Source: JAIEPT01 sp038217425
GTDB lineage: Bacteria; Planctomycetota; Planctomycetia; Gemmatales; Gemmataceae
Length of the DNA stretch: 61,649 nt
Reading direction: 5' to 3'
NCBI GenBank assembly: GCA_038217425.1
Contig: JBBQPM010000014.1
Span: forward strand, 1-61,649
Under the pieces are notes generated by a model that saw only the letters and a list, made by a program, of their open reading frames with translations, searched no databases and was not told the origin of the DNA. A program made the translations under genes and the position numbers. Of this stretch, positions 38,130-45,192 are shown in pieces. The stretch's first letter is position 1, and the number at the start of each line of letters is the position of its first letter.

Positions 38130-38548
38130 ATATCGAGAGCCTTTTTCCGCGTCTGTGCGGTTCTTTGTATCAGGTCACCAGTCCCCCCTCCTCGATTTAC
38201 AACTGCATCGCATGGGCAGCGGGCGATATGAACCGCTGGTGGTGGCCTGATTTCCTCAAGCAGAGACACTGGCCTGCAGGTGTGCCGCGCGAGGAAACGT
38301 GTGCCGCCTTTCAGGAGGCGTTCGCAACGCTAGGATTTGTTGTCTGTTCGAAGGAAGTGGCCGAACCTGGCTTCGAGAAGATCGCGATTTTTGCAGATGC
38401 TGCCGGCCCGCAACACGCATCCCGGCAGCTTCAAAATGGTCGCTGGACGAGCAAACTAGGCGAGCTAGAAGACATGGAGCACGAACTCCACGACCTGGAA
38501 GGCGCCGAGTACGGAAAAGTCTCAGTCGTGATGAGGCGTCCTCTGTGA
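38123..38548 (+). CDS. DUF7689 family protein
   Basis: 141 aa. Characteristic stretches are YNCIAWAAGDMNRWWWPD, WPAGVPREETCAAFQEAF, FEKIAIFADAAGPQHASRQLQNGRWTSKLGELEDMEHEL and EGAEYGKVSVVMRR. The invariant N-C-I-A-W, the central His in PQHASRQL and the GRWTSKLGE block suggest a small enzyme, perhaps a papain-like or amidase-like fold (C and H in this order); this is inference. Overlaps the upstream gene by 7 bases. A near-identical relic of its last 23 codons lies at 48583-48654. A strong hairpin terminator follows. Confidence 0.82.
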   Translation: MVDIESLFPRLCGSLYQVTSPPSSIYNCIAWAAGDMNRWWWPDFLKQRHWPAGVPREETCAAFQEAFATLGFVVCSKEVAEPGFEKIAIFADAAGPQHASRQLQNGRWTSKLGELEDMEHELHDLEGAEYGKVSVVMRRPL

Positions 38549-38571
38549 TTCTCACTTCAGTTACGGGAACC

Positions 38572-38606
38572 AAAAGGGGACGGCGTCGTTTCCGCCGTTC
38601 CCTTTT
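38572..38606. terminator. Bidirectional Rho-independent terminator
   Basis: AAAAGGG-G-ACGGCG (38572-38585), loop TCGTTTC, CGCCGT-T-CCCTTTT (38593-38606). The stem is flanked by A4 and T4, so it has a U-tract in both directions. It sits between the convergent DUF7689 (ends 38548) and DUF1501 (ends 38619) genes. Confidence 0.8.
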
Positions 38607-38618
38607 CGCGGCCGTGCG

Positions 38619-39953
38619 CTACATGAGTTCCGGCATCGGCTGCGCCTGCTCTTCCACCAGATACTGGGGCCGACCGTTCAAATCCTGAATGGTGGCGCTG
38701 TTCGCGTCGATGCCGAGGTTGCGGTATAGCGACGCGTAGAGTTCCCCGAAGCGAACCGGACGCGAGACGGCGTCGCCGGCGATGCGGTCGGTCGCTCCGA
38801 TCACCTGGCCTGTACGCATGCCGCCGCCCGCCAGGATCGCCATGTTGACCTGGGGCCAATGGTCGCGACCCACCTGGGCGCTGATCCGGGGCGTACGCCC
38901 GAACTCGCCCATGATGACGACCGAGCAATCGCGCGCCAGGCCGCGTTGATGCAGGTCGTCGATCAGCGCGCTGACGCATTGATCGAAGATGGGGAAGTCT
39001 TCGCGTTCGCGGTTGAAGATGGTGTTGTACGAGCCGCCATGCCAGTCCCATTTACTGTAGTTGAGGGTGACGACGCGCACGCCGGCTTCGATGAGGCGCC
39101 GGGCCATGAGCATGCTCTGCGGCACGCGCGGGGCGCCGTTGCCGTCGATCATAATGGTCGGGTTGCCGGTGCCGTAGCGGGCGACGATGCGGGGATCTTC
39201 CTTCGAAAGGTCGAGCGCCTCGGCCAATTTCGACGAGGTGAGCAGGCCGAGCGCCTGTTGCGAGAACGCGTCCATGCCGTTGACCATCCCGGAAGTGTCG
39301 ACGTCGCGGCGTAGTCCGTCGAGGCCGCGGAGCAGTTCTTGCCGGCTGGCGAGACGATTGACGTCGATCCCTTGGAGGACCATGTCGTCGCGGGAGGGGC
39401 CCATGGGGCGGAACGGGGTGTAGGAGGCGCCGAGGAAGCCGGGGCCCGGTTCGTTGTAGGGGCCGTGCGTGCAGGTGTAACACAGGCTCATGAAGGGAGG
39501 CGTGGCCCGATCGACGGAACCTTGCAGCTTGGCGACGACGGAACCGAACTGAGGCCAACCGCCGGCGGGTTTGGCGCGGCGCGGGTCATGGCCGTTGAAA
39601 ACCTGGATGGCGTCGTGGCCGGACTGATTGCCGACCAGCGAGCGGATGATGGCGAGTTTGTCGGTCATCTGCGCGAGGCGAGGAAACGCTTCGCAGATCT
39701 GGATGCCGTTGACGTTGGTGGCGGCCGGCCGCCAGGGCCCGGCGATTTCCTGCGGGGCGTTCGGCTTGAGATCGAACATATCCTGGTGGGGCGGGCCGCC
39801 CACGAGATAGATGAGAATCACGGACTTATTCGACGAGCGGACGCCCGCGGCCGATTCGGCGCGGAGCAAGCCGGGCAGCGTCAGGCCGCCGGCGCCGAAC
39901 GCGCCGATCTTGAGGAAGCTGCGCCTGGAAAGCGAATGGGGTGTGACCGACAT
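38619..39953 (-). CDS. DUF1501 protein, Tat-exported
   Basis: 444 aa. A twin-arginine signal (LSRRSFLKIGAFGAGGLTLPGLL) is followed by the DUF1501 core: SVILIYLVGGPPHQDMFDLKP, GIQICEAFPRLAQMTDKLAIIRSLVG, SMLMARRLIEAGVRVVTLNYSKWDWHGG, VVIMGEFGRTPRI and GRDHWPQVNMAILAGGGM. The fold belongs to the sulfatase/alkaline phosphatase superfamily; Asp, His and Glu residues that could bind metal are present, but no activity is established. These proteins typically pair with DUF1549/DUF1553 cytochrome-like proteins; this one stands alone. ATG 39953 begins the Tat signal. Confidence 0.93.
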   Translation of the reverse strand: MSVTPHSLSRRSFLKIGAFGAGGLTLPGLLRAESAAGVRSSNKSVILIYLVGGPPHQDMFDLKPNAPQEIAGPWRPAATNVNGIQICEAFPRLAQMTDKLAIIRSLVGNQSGHDAIQVFNGHDPRRAKPAGGWPQFGSVVAKLQGSVDRATPPFMSLCYTCTHGPYNEPGPGFLGASYTPFRPMGPSRDDMVLQGIDVNRLASRQELLRGLDGLRRDVDTSGMVNGMDAFSQQALGLLTSSKLAEALDLSKEDPRIVARYGTGNPTIMIDGNGAPRVPQSMLMARRLIEAGVRVVTLNYSKWDWHGGSYNTIFNREREDFPIFDQCVSALIDDLHQRGLARDCSVVIMGEFGRTPRISAQVGRDHWPQVNMAILAGGGMRTGQVIGATDRIAGDAVSRPVRFGELYASLYRNLGIDANSATIQDLNGRPQYLVEEQAQPMPELM

Positions 39954-40138
39954 GGACGTCTCCGGGTGGTGGGAGGGAGATCGAGCGGGGGCAGGCCTGT
40001 GTAATCTAGCCGATACGGCATGAAATTCCAATCACGAAAGTTCGAAAAACGAGAAGACGAGGGGATGTCCGCTTTTGCGCGCGGAACCGCATAGAAAAGG
40101 AGGAAGAGAAAAGTCGACGCTTTTTGGGGAGCCAGACC

Positions 40139-40528
40139 ATGCCGCAACAAGTCGTTTTGGGCGCTATGATGCAGTGCAGTTTCGGGATGGCGCCGAGTTC
40201 GCTCATCGTGCTGCCGGTCAACCGCGTGATGGTCGGCGGCGCGGTGGCGGCGAACATCGTCGACAACGTGCCCATCGTGAACATCCCGCCGTTCGGCATG
40301 TGCCAATCGATCGCGAACCCGGCGGTGGCGGCGGCGACGACAGCGGCGCTGGGCGTGCTCACTCCGATGCCGTGCCTGCCGGTGATTCCCGCGCCGTGGG
40401 CGCCCGGTTCGCCTACGGTTCCGGTGGGCGGGATGCCGGCGCTCAACAGCGCGTCGACGTGCATGTGCGCCTGGGCGGGAATGATCTCGATCACGAACCC
40501 GGGACAGACGGCGGTCGCGATTCCGTGA
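40139..40528 (+). CDS. PAAR-like DUF4280 protein
   Basis: 129 aa. Near-consensus DUF4280: LGAMMQCSFGMAPSSLIVLP, NIVDNVPIVNIPPFGMCQSIANPAVAAAT, GVLTPMPCLPVIPAPWAPGSPTV and MPALNSASTCMCAWAGMISITNPGQ. It is Gly/Pro-rich with Cys near the start and end, as in PAAR spike tips that sharpen VgrG and carry effectors in type VI or other contractile systems. No VgrG or effector is adjacent. GGGGAG lies 7 bases before the ATG. The only other contractile-system gene here is tssA at 23279. Confidence 0.9.
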   Translation: MPQQVVLGAMMQCSFGMAPSSLIVLPVNRVMVGGAVAANIVDNVPIVNIPPFGMCQSIANPAVAAATTAALGVLTPMPCLPVIPAPWAPGSPTVPVGGMPALNSASTCMCAWAGMISITNPGQTAVAIP

Positions 40529-40941
40529 CGCGCGACTTCGTGCATTTCTTCACGAATCGCGCGACTTTCGCGGTCGAGGCTCTCGCCCTTTCTTTCACGA
40601 ACTCAGTCGAAGTTCGTCCCTTTTTTCACGATGGGTCCGAGATTGACGCAGGGGCGTCAAAATCGGCGCCGCCGCGCGAAGCTGGGCAAAAAGAATTCTT
40701 TTTTCGTTTGACCATTGTCCGTCCAGCATAAAAAATTATGATATACTTTAGGAAGAGTATAAGTTATTCCGAAGTTATGCTTCGGAGCTTTGAAACTCCT
40801 CTTTTTTGCGACCGATCGATTTGGTACGGTCGCCCGGCTTTTGGCCCAGCGGTTCCAGTGGGCATTCATGCCTCTCCAGCGCTCTCGTCAGGACGGCGAG
40901 ACACTTCACGCGAACCGCGACTTCTCATCAGGAGGCCAGAC
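40529..40941. other. Intergenic region, AT-rich in its second half
   Basis: 413 bases without a credible gene between the PAAR-like gene and the LecA-like gene. It holds an AT-rich stretch (about 40690-40790), an extended -10-like site at 40740-40748 and a small perfect hairpin, CCGAAG-TTATG-CTTCGG, at 40769-40785. Confidence 0.6.
40740..40748 (+). promoter_or_regulatory. Extended -10-like promoter element
   Basis: TGATATACT fits TGn-TATAAT with one mismatch and sits in an AT-rich stretch about 195 bases before the LecA-like gene. No good -35 box is correctly spaced. The hairpin at 40769-40785 would lie in the transcribed leader. Confidence 0.35.
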
Positions 40942-41934
40942 ATGTTTTCACTCCCCCGTTGCGCCCTGGGCGCCCTGGGCGCCCTCGTCGCGATCGCGCC
41001 TCTTTCCATCGCGCAAACCAACGATTCCTCGCCTTTACACGCCGAGATTCGCGTGCAGGACGGCAGCTCGCTGCGAATGGTCCTGCTCGAAAAATCGCTC
41101 GACGTCAAAACCAAATTCGGACTCCTCTCCATCCCCCTCGCGGAGATCCGCGCCATCGAGTTCGGGCTGCACATTCCCTCGAACCTCGTTCAGCCCATCC
41201 AGGACAACATCGAACAGCTCGGCGCCCACCTCTACCGCGAACGCGAAGAGGCGGCGAAGTATCTCCTCGCGCACGGCTTCTTCGCCTATCCGAAACTCCG
41301 CCAGGCGCTCACCCACGCCGACGGCGAAGTCGCCCGCCGCTCCGGAACTCTCATTCGGCAGATCGCCAAGAAGTTTCCACAGGAACTCCTCTCCCGCAGC
41401 GAGACCGATGTCCTGCATACGATCCATTTCAAAGTGGTGGGCACGATCCTCAATGAATCGCTCAAGGCCCAGTCGCCGCTCATGGGCGAGAAGGAACTCC
41501 CCCTGTGCGATATGGTCGGTCTCGAGATGCGCGGTTACCGCACGCCCAACGCCATCCTCGTCGACGCGGCTCGTTACGGCTCGAACTCCAACCAGTGGCT
41601 CAATACCGGCGTGGCGGTCGACTCCCAGCTGCAACTCGTGATCACCAGCGCCGGGCACGTCGATCTGTATCCAATCGAGCCGGGGCAATACACGTCGAAG
41701 GCCAGCGGCATGGGCGCCATGGGCCGAGACAATCAGTTCCCCGCCGGCGCTTTGGTCGGACGAGTCGGCGAGAGCGGCACGCCGTTCCTCATCGGGGAAA
41801 ACTACCACGGCATGCCGGGCGAAAAAGGCAAACTCTACCTGCACATCGTGCCGAGCCCGTGGCAGAACGGCGCCGCCGGCATGTACCGCGTCGACATCCG
41901 CACCGAGCAGATCCTCATGACCACGCGCAAGTAA
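40942..41934 (+). CDS. Secreted protein with C-terminal LecA/PA-IL-like domain
   Basis: 330 aa. A signal peptide (MFSLPRCALGALGALVAIAPLSIAQ) comes first, then a strand-rich region (EIRVQDGSSLRMVLLEKSLDVKTKFG), a helical middle (EEAAKYLLAHGFFAYPKLRQAL) and a C-terminal domain resembling the galactose-binding lectin LecA: NSNQWLNTGVAVDSQLQLVITSAGHVDL, then PAGALVGRVGESGTPFLIGENYHGMPGEKGKLYLHI. LecA-like domains bind sugars through calcium. Ligand and role here are unknown. AGGAGG lies before the ATG, so the frame from 40738 is rejected. Confidence 0.82.
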   Translation: MFSLPRCALGALGALVAIAPLSIAQTNDSSPLHAEIRVQDGSSLRMVLLEKSLDVKTKFGLLSIPLAEIRAIEFGLHIPSNLVQPIQDNIEQLGAHLYREREEAAKYLLAHGFFAYPKLRQALTHADGEVARRSGTLIRQIAKKFPQELLSRSETDVLHTIHFKVVGTILNESLKAQSPLMGEKELPLCDMVGLEMRGYRTPNAILVDAARYGSNSNQWLNTGVAVDSQLQLVITSAGHVDLYPIEPGQYTSKASGMGAMGRDNQFPAGALVGRVGESGTPFLIGENYHGMPGEKGKLYLHIVPSPWQNGAAGMYRVDIRTEQILMTTRK

Positions 41935-41974
41935 CGAACTTGTCCCGTTTCGCCGACTCCGCTATGACGCGTTC

Positions 41975-42529
41975 ATGGAAACGTCATCGGCGGAGTTGGC
42001 GGAAATCGCCCGTAAACGCGGCTGGGGCCTCGCCCTCATCCTCCTCGGCTGGCTCCACCTGGCCACTTTCCTCGGCTGCTACTACCTCACCATCGTCTGC
42101 AACTATCACGACGCCCCGGGCTACCTGGGCCTCTGGATCGGCGAAGTCCTCGGCATGGCGCTGATCTTTCGCCTGGTCTGCAAACCGCGCCCCGCGCAGG
42201 AAACTCCCACGCCGCTCGAGTTGATCGTGCGCCGCATCTGGATTGCGTATTTCGTGCTCGCGTTCAATCTCGCCTCGCTCAACACGTTGCGCGGGCATGC
42301 AATGTTTGAGTTGTTCCCCGCCGTCGCCACGCTGGCGTCGTTCGCCTTCCTCATGATGTCGCTGCTGGTGGATTCCCGCTTCTTCGCCGCGGTGCTCGTG
42401 ATGTTCTTCAGCGGCTTGCTCATGGCCGCGTTCTTCTGGCATGCGTTCCTGATCTTCGCGTGGGCGTGGTGGCTGGTGCTGAATACGATTGGGTGGACGT
42501 TCCTCCCCGCGGAAAGAACCACGCCATGA
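41975..42529 (+). CDS. Small integral membrane protein, unknown function (184 aa)
   Basis: About five hydrophobic segments (GLALILLGWLHLATFLGCYYL, GLWIGEVLGMALIFRLV, IAYFVLAFNLASLN, AVATLASFAFLMMSLLV, FAAVLVMFFSGLLMAAFFWHAFLIFAWAWWLVL). No family recognised. Its stop overlaps the start of the following oxygenase gene (ATGA), so the two are translationally coupled. Confidence 0.8.
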   Translation: METSSAELAEIARKRGWGLALILLGWLHLATFLGCYYLTIVCNYHDAPGYLGLWIGEVLGMALIFRLVCKPRPAQETPTPLELIVRRIWIAYFVLAFNLASLNTLRGHAMFELFPAVATLASFAFLMMSLLVDSRFFAAVLVMFFSGLLMAAFFWHAFLIFAWAWWLVLNTIGWTFLPAERTTP

Positions 42530-43554
42530 AGTCCCTCATTCGCCGACTGCTCAACAATGTCATCGCCCGTTATCTGGTGCTGTATCCGCTGTTTTGGATC
42601 GGCTATTGGCTGCAGCGCTGGACGGGGAAAACGCCGCGCGTGAGCTACCTCGCGTTTCTGCTCCTGTACGAGCAAACGCGCGGCAGCTTGAACCGATATC
42701 TCTCGAAAAGAATCAGTCGCCGCTCGCCGGGCGTGACGATTCAGAATCCAGCCGGCATTCTCGGCGCCGGCGCGGAACTGGACGCGGAGTTGGCTCAGGC
42801 CGTGCAGACGCTCGATCGCGACGGCTATTACCGGTTCCGCAACCAGCTGCCGCGCGCGACCTGCCTCGAATTGCAGGAGTACTTTCAATCGATGCCGGCC
42901 TTATTGGTCCCACGTCCATTCAAAATGTCGGAACGGTTCAAATTCGATCCGAAGGCGCCTCTGACCGCGGTGTACCGATTCAGCGAAGAGCAGATCTACC
43001 TGCACCCCGCGATTCAAAAACTGCTCGCGGATCCCGGCCTGATCGAACTGGCGCAGCGGTATCTCGGGTGCGTCCCCATCAGCGATCTGATCGACGTGTG
43101 GTGGAGCGCTCCACGGCGGGGAGCCGCGTCTTCCGAAGCGGCCCAGCTCTTCCACTTCGACATGGACCGCATCCGCTTCCTCAAGATCTTCATCTTCCTC
43201 ACGGACGTCGAGCCGCACAACGGCCCGCATGTTTACGTCCCCGGCTCGCACCGCGATCGGCCCGACCCGCTTTACGAAGTACGCCGATTCACGGACGCGG
43301 AAGTCGCGCAGGCGTATCCGCAGGGAGGCGTGGAAGTGACCGGCGAAGCGGGCACGATCCTGGCGGGCGACACGAGCTGTTTGCACAAGGGCAAGCCGGT
43401 CGAGTCGGGATGCCGACTGATGCTGGAGATCGAGTTTTCGAGTTCGCTGTACGGCCAGAAGTACGGCCGATTGCCGGTGCCGCCGGAGATGACGGAGTTG
43501 CGTCTGCGGATGGCGGAATTGCCGGAGGTGTATCAGCGGTTTTTCTTCGCTTAA
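42526..43554 (+). CDS. Phytanoyl-CoA dioxygenase (PhyH) family oxygenase
   Basis: 342 aa. A hydrophobic N-terminal segment (VIARYLVLYPLFWIGYWL) may tether it to the membrane. The iron site is visible as H210-F-D212 (LFHFDMDRI), with a distal His in CLHKGKPV (H287) or GPHVYVPGSHR. The Arg that would bind 2-oxoglutarate is probably in ESGCRLML. PhyH enzymes hydroxylate lipids, quinones or peptidyl substrates using Fe(II) and 2-oxoglutarate. Coupling with the membrane protein upstream suggests a membrane-associated substrate. A terminator hairpin follows. Confidence 0.88.
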   Translation: MKSLIRRLLNNVIARYLVLYPLFWIGYWLQRWTGKTPRVSYLAFLLLYEQTRGSLNRYLSKRISRRSPGVTIQNPAGILGAGAELDAELAQAVQTLDRDGYYRFRNQLPRATCLELQEYFQSMPALLVPRPFKMSERFKFDPKAPLTAVYRFSEEQIYLHPAIQKLLADPGLIELAQRYLGCVPISDLIDVWWSAPRRGAASSEAAQLFHFDMDRIRFLKIFIFLTDVEPHNGPHVYVPGSHRDRPDPLYEVRRFTDAEVAQAYPQGGVEVTGEAGTILAGDTSCLHKGKPVESGCRLMLEIEFSSSLYGQKYGRLPVPPEMTELRLRMAELPEVYQRFFFA

Positions 43555-43562
43555 ATGACGAA

Positions 43563-43596
43563 CGGCGATGAAGGGAATCAATTCCCCCCATCGCCG
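43563..43596. terminator. Hairpin terminator between convergent genes
   Basis: CGGCGATG (43563-43570) pairs with CATCGCCG (43589-43596) and, inside it, GGGAAT pairs with ATTCCC around CA. It lies 9 bases behind the oxygenase stop and 24 bases from the end of the opposite gene. No long T-run. Confidence 0.6.
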
Positions 43597-43619
43597 GTTC
43601 TGGATTCGACGGTCATCGA

Positions 43620-43973
43620 TTAGTTTGTGCGAAGCGTGAAGCGGTTGAAGACGCCGCCTCGGTTCTGGATGACGATGGTGAAGTTGCTGGTGTAGTGAGG
43701 GCGGAAGGCGACCGTTTCGCGGTCGGTGAGGCCGATGCCGCTGACGATGAGGTTGCCCAGGTGATCGTAGACGAAGATGTCCAAGTCGGTGTCGCCGTCG
43801 CCGTTAAGCTGGAGGACGGCCGTTTCGCCGCCGACGTAACGTTCCTGGATGGTCTTGGTTCCGTAGGCGGGGGCGATTTCGCGGTAGACGCCGGCTCCGG
43901 TGGTGCTGCCCGCTTGAACGGCTCCGGCGACCAGGGCGACCAACAGCGACGCGACGATGGCAAACTTCTTCAT
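43620..43973 (-). CDS. Small secreted PPC-like protein (117 aa)
   Basis: A signal peptide (MKKFAIVASLLVALVAGAVQA) precedes about 95 residues ending in VLQLNGDGDTDLDIFVYDHLGNLIVSGIGLTDRETVAFRPHYTSNFTIVIQNRG, the pattern of a bacterial pre-peptidase C-terminal (PPC) beta-sandwich with acidic calcium-binding-like loops. It is a stand-alone domain, so perhaps a periplasmic or surface-binding protein. AAGGAG lies about 7 bases before ATG 43973; the frame to 44042 is rejected. Confidence 0.82.
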   Translation of the reverse strand: MKKFAIVASLLVALVAGAVQAGSTTGAGVYREIAPAYGTKTIQERYVGGETAVLQLNGDGDTDLDIFVYDHLGNLIVSGIGLTDRETVAFRPHYTSNFTIVIQNRGGVFNRFTLRTN

Positions 43974-44162
43974 GGCTGACTCCTTCGAGGGGTGTGAGGT
44001 TTTGTGTTTTTGTTGAGCGGTCGTTGCCACTCGTACAATCACTCAACGTCGCCCCAGCAGCCATTCGGACACGAAAGTGAGAAAAACTTTCTCGCAGTTT
44101 CATTTCGACCAAGAGTCTGTCGGATAACGAACCACGGACGCATGGCAAGCGTTAGGTCGCCT

Positions 44163-44177
44163 CGCCATTGGATGGCG
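44163..44177 (-). terminator. Hairpin behind the DUF1559 gene
   Basis: CGCCAT (44163-44168) and ATGGCG (44172-44177) pair around TGG, with outer TAGG/CCTA pairing that includes the stop-codon region. It directly follows the DUF1559 stop (44179-44181). No T-run. Confidence 0.35.
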
Positions 44178-44178
44178 C

Positions 44179-45108
44179 CTACCAATCGTTGTCGAGCGGG
44201 GTTCCGTCGGTGGGGCAAAGAGCGAGCGCCATCGCTTCGCCGCACACGTTGAAGGACAGATTGCGTACCGACGCGTCCCCCATGGCAACGGCCAGTCCGA
44301 CGCCTCCGAAGCTGTGGCCGAAGATTCCGCGGTCCTTGTTGCAATGCGAATTGTCGGTGCTGGTCGTTGCGAGAGAAGGGGCCACCTGGTAGGGGACGGG
44401 ATACTGGGCCCCGGACGGTGCGCTGACGCTCGGTCGATTCGATTCGAGCGCGTAATTGCCGGCTCCGAAAAACGCGCCGCGGCCGTTCGCGTCGTGCGGC
44501 GCCGCATAGTAGAGATTGTCTTGCTGATTGCAGCGTGCGTATTTGGTAGCGAAGAACACGGTTTGGCCCGCGCCGTCCGGAATGCGCTCCGTCGAAAAGT
44601 GATTCGACCAGCCTGAATAGGCGGGCGTCGTCGCCATCGGTACCGGCGCGTCGAAGGCGATGCCCGAAGCGTACGTCGAGAATACGCGAATATTCGCCAC
44701 GAAACTGGATTGGCCGGTAGCGGGGGTAGGCAGCGAAGGATCGAGCAACGAATGAAACACCGGCACGGAAGTCCCGGCAAAGGCGTTGGCGTCAAAGAGC
44801 GGCTTCTGATCCAGAAACGGCAGCATGTAAACAAAGTTACTCGGAGCCGAAGAAGCTGTCGGCTTTCCCGAAGGGGCGACCGGAGCTCGGCCGTACCCCG
44901 TCGCCCACGCGGGCGGCAGTCGACCATACTGCGTCTCCATCACCTTGCACGCCATTGTCAAGTTCTTCAGTTTCGTCAGCTGGTCGGCATTATTGGCCAT
45001 CTCCTTGGCCTTCGTGACGGCAACGGCGATCGAACCGATGAGAATGCCGATGATGGCAATAACAATCAGAAGCTCGATCAACGTGAAAGCCGGTCGTTTG
45101 CGAATCAT
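44179..45108 (-). CDS. DUF1559 (SBP_bac_10-like) prepilin-like protein
   Basis: 309 aa. The N-terminus is a type IV prepilin/pseudopilin leader: RKRPAFTLIELLIVIAIIGILIGSIAVAV, with cleavage expected before Phe. Ala rather than Gly occupies the -1 position. The rest is the DUF1559 globular part, with HFSTERIPDGAGQTVFFATKYARC-type sequence and the family ending GGVGLAVAMGDASVRNLSFNV. Such proteins are hugely expanded in planctomycetes, and their function is unknown. The start at 45108 lies 39 bases behind a palindromic AT-rich site. Same direction as, and just downstream of, the Hsp70 gene. Confidence 0.9.
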   Translation of the reverse strand: MIRKRPAFTLIELLIVIAIIGILIGSIAVAVTKAKEMANNADQLTKLKNLTMACKVMETQYGRLPPAWATGYGRAPVAPSGKPTASSAPSNFVYMLPFLDQKPLFDANAFAGTSVPVFHSLLDPSLPTPATGQSSFVANIRVFSTYASGIAFDAPVPMATTPAYSGWSNHFSTERIPDGAGQTVFFATKYARCNQQDNLYYAAPHDANGRGAFFGAGNYALESNRPSVSAPSGAQYPVPYQVAPSLATTSTDNSHCNKDRGIFGHSFGGVGLAVAMGDASVRNLSFNVCGEAMALALCPTDGTPLDNDW

Positions 45109-45146
45109 AACGCCCCCCGAATCGCGAATGTCATACAAAGTTATAT

Positions 45147-45169
45147 CTGGTATATCATTGTTATACCAG
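45147..45169 (-). promoter_or_regulatory. AT-rich palindrome upstream of DUF1559
   Basis: CTGGTATA (45147-45154) and TATACCAG (45162-45169) are perfect 8-base inverted arms around a 7-base spacer. On the minus strand they contain -10-like TGGTATAAC and TGATATACC. The site is 39 bases before the DUF1559 start, fitting an operator overlapping a promoter. Confidence 0.5.
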
Positions 45170-45192
45170 TTCGCCAAGGGGGAACTTGGGCG

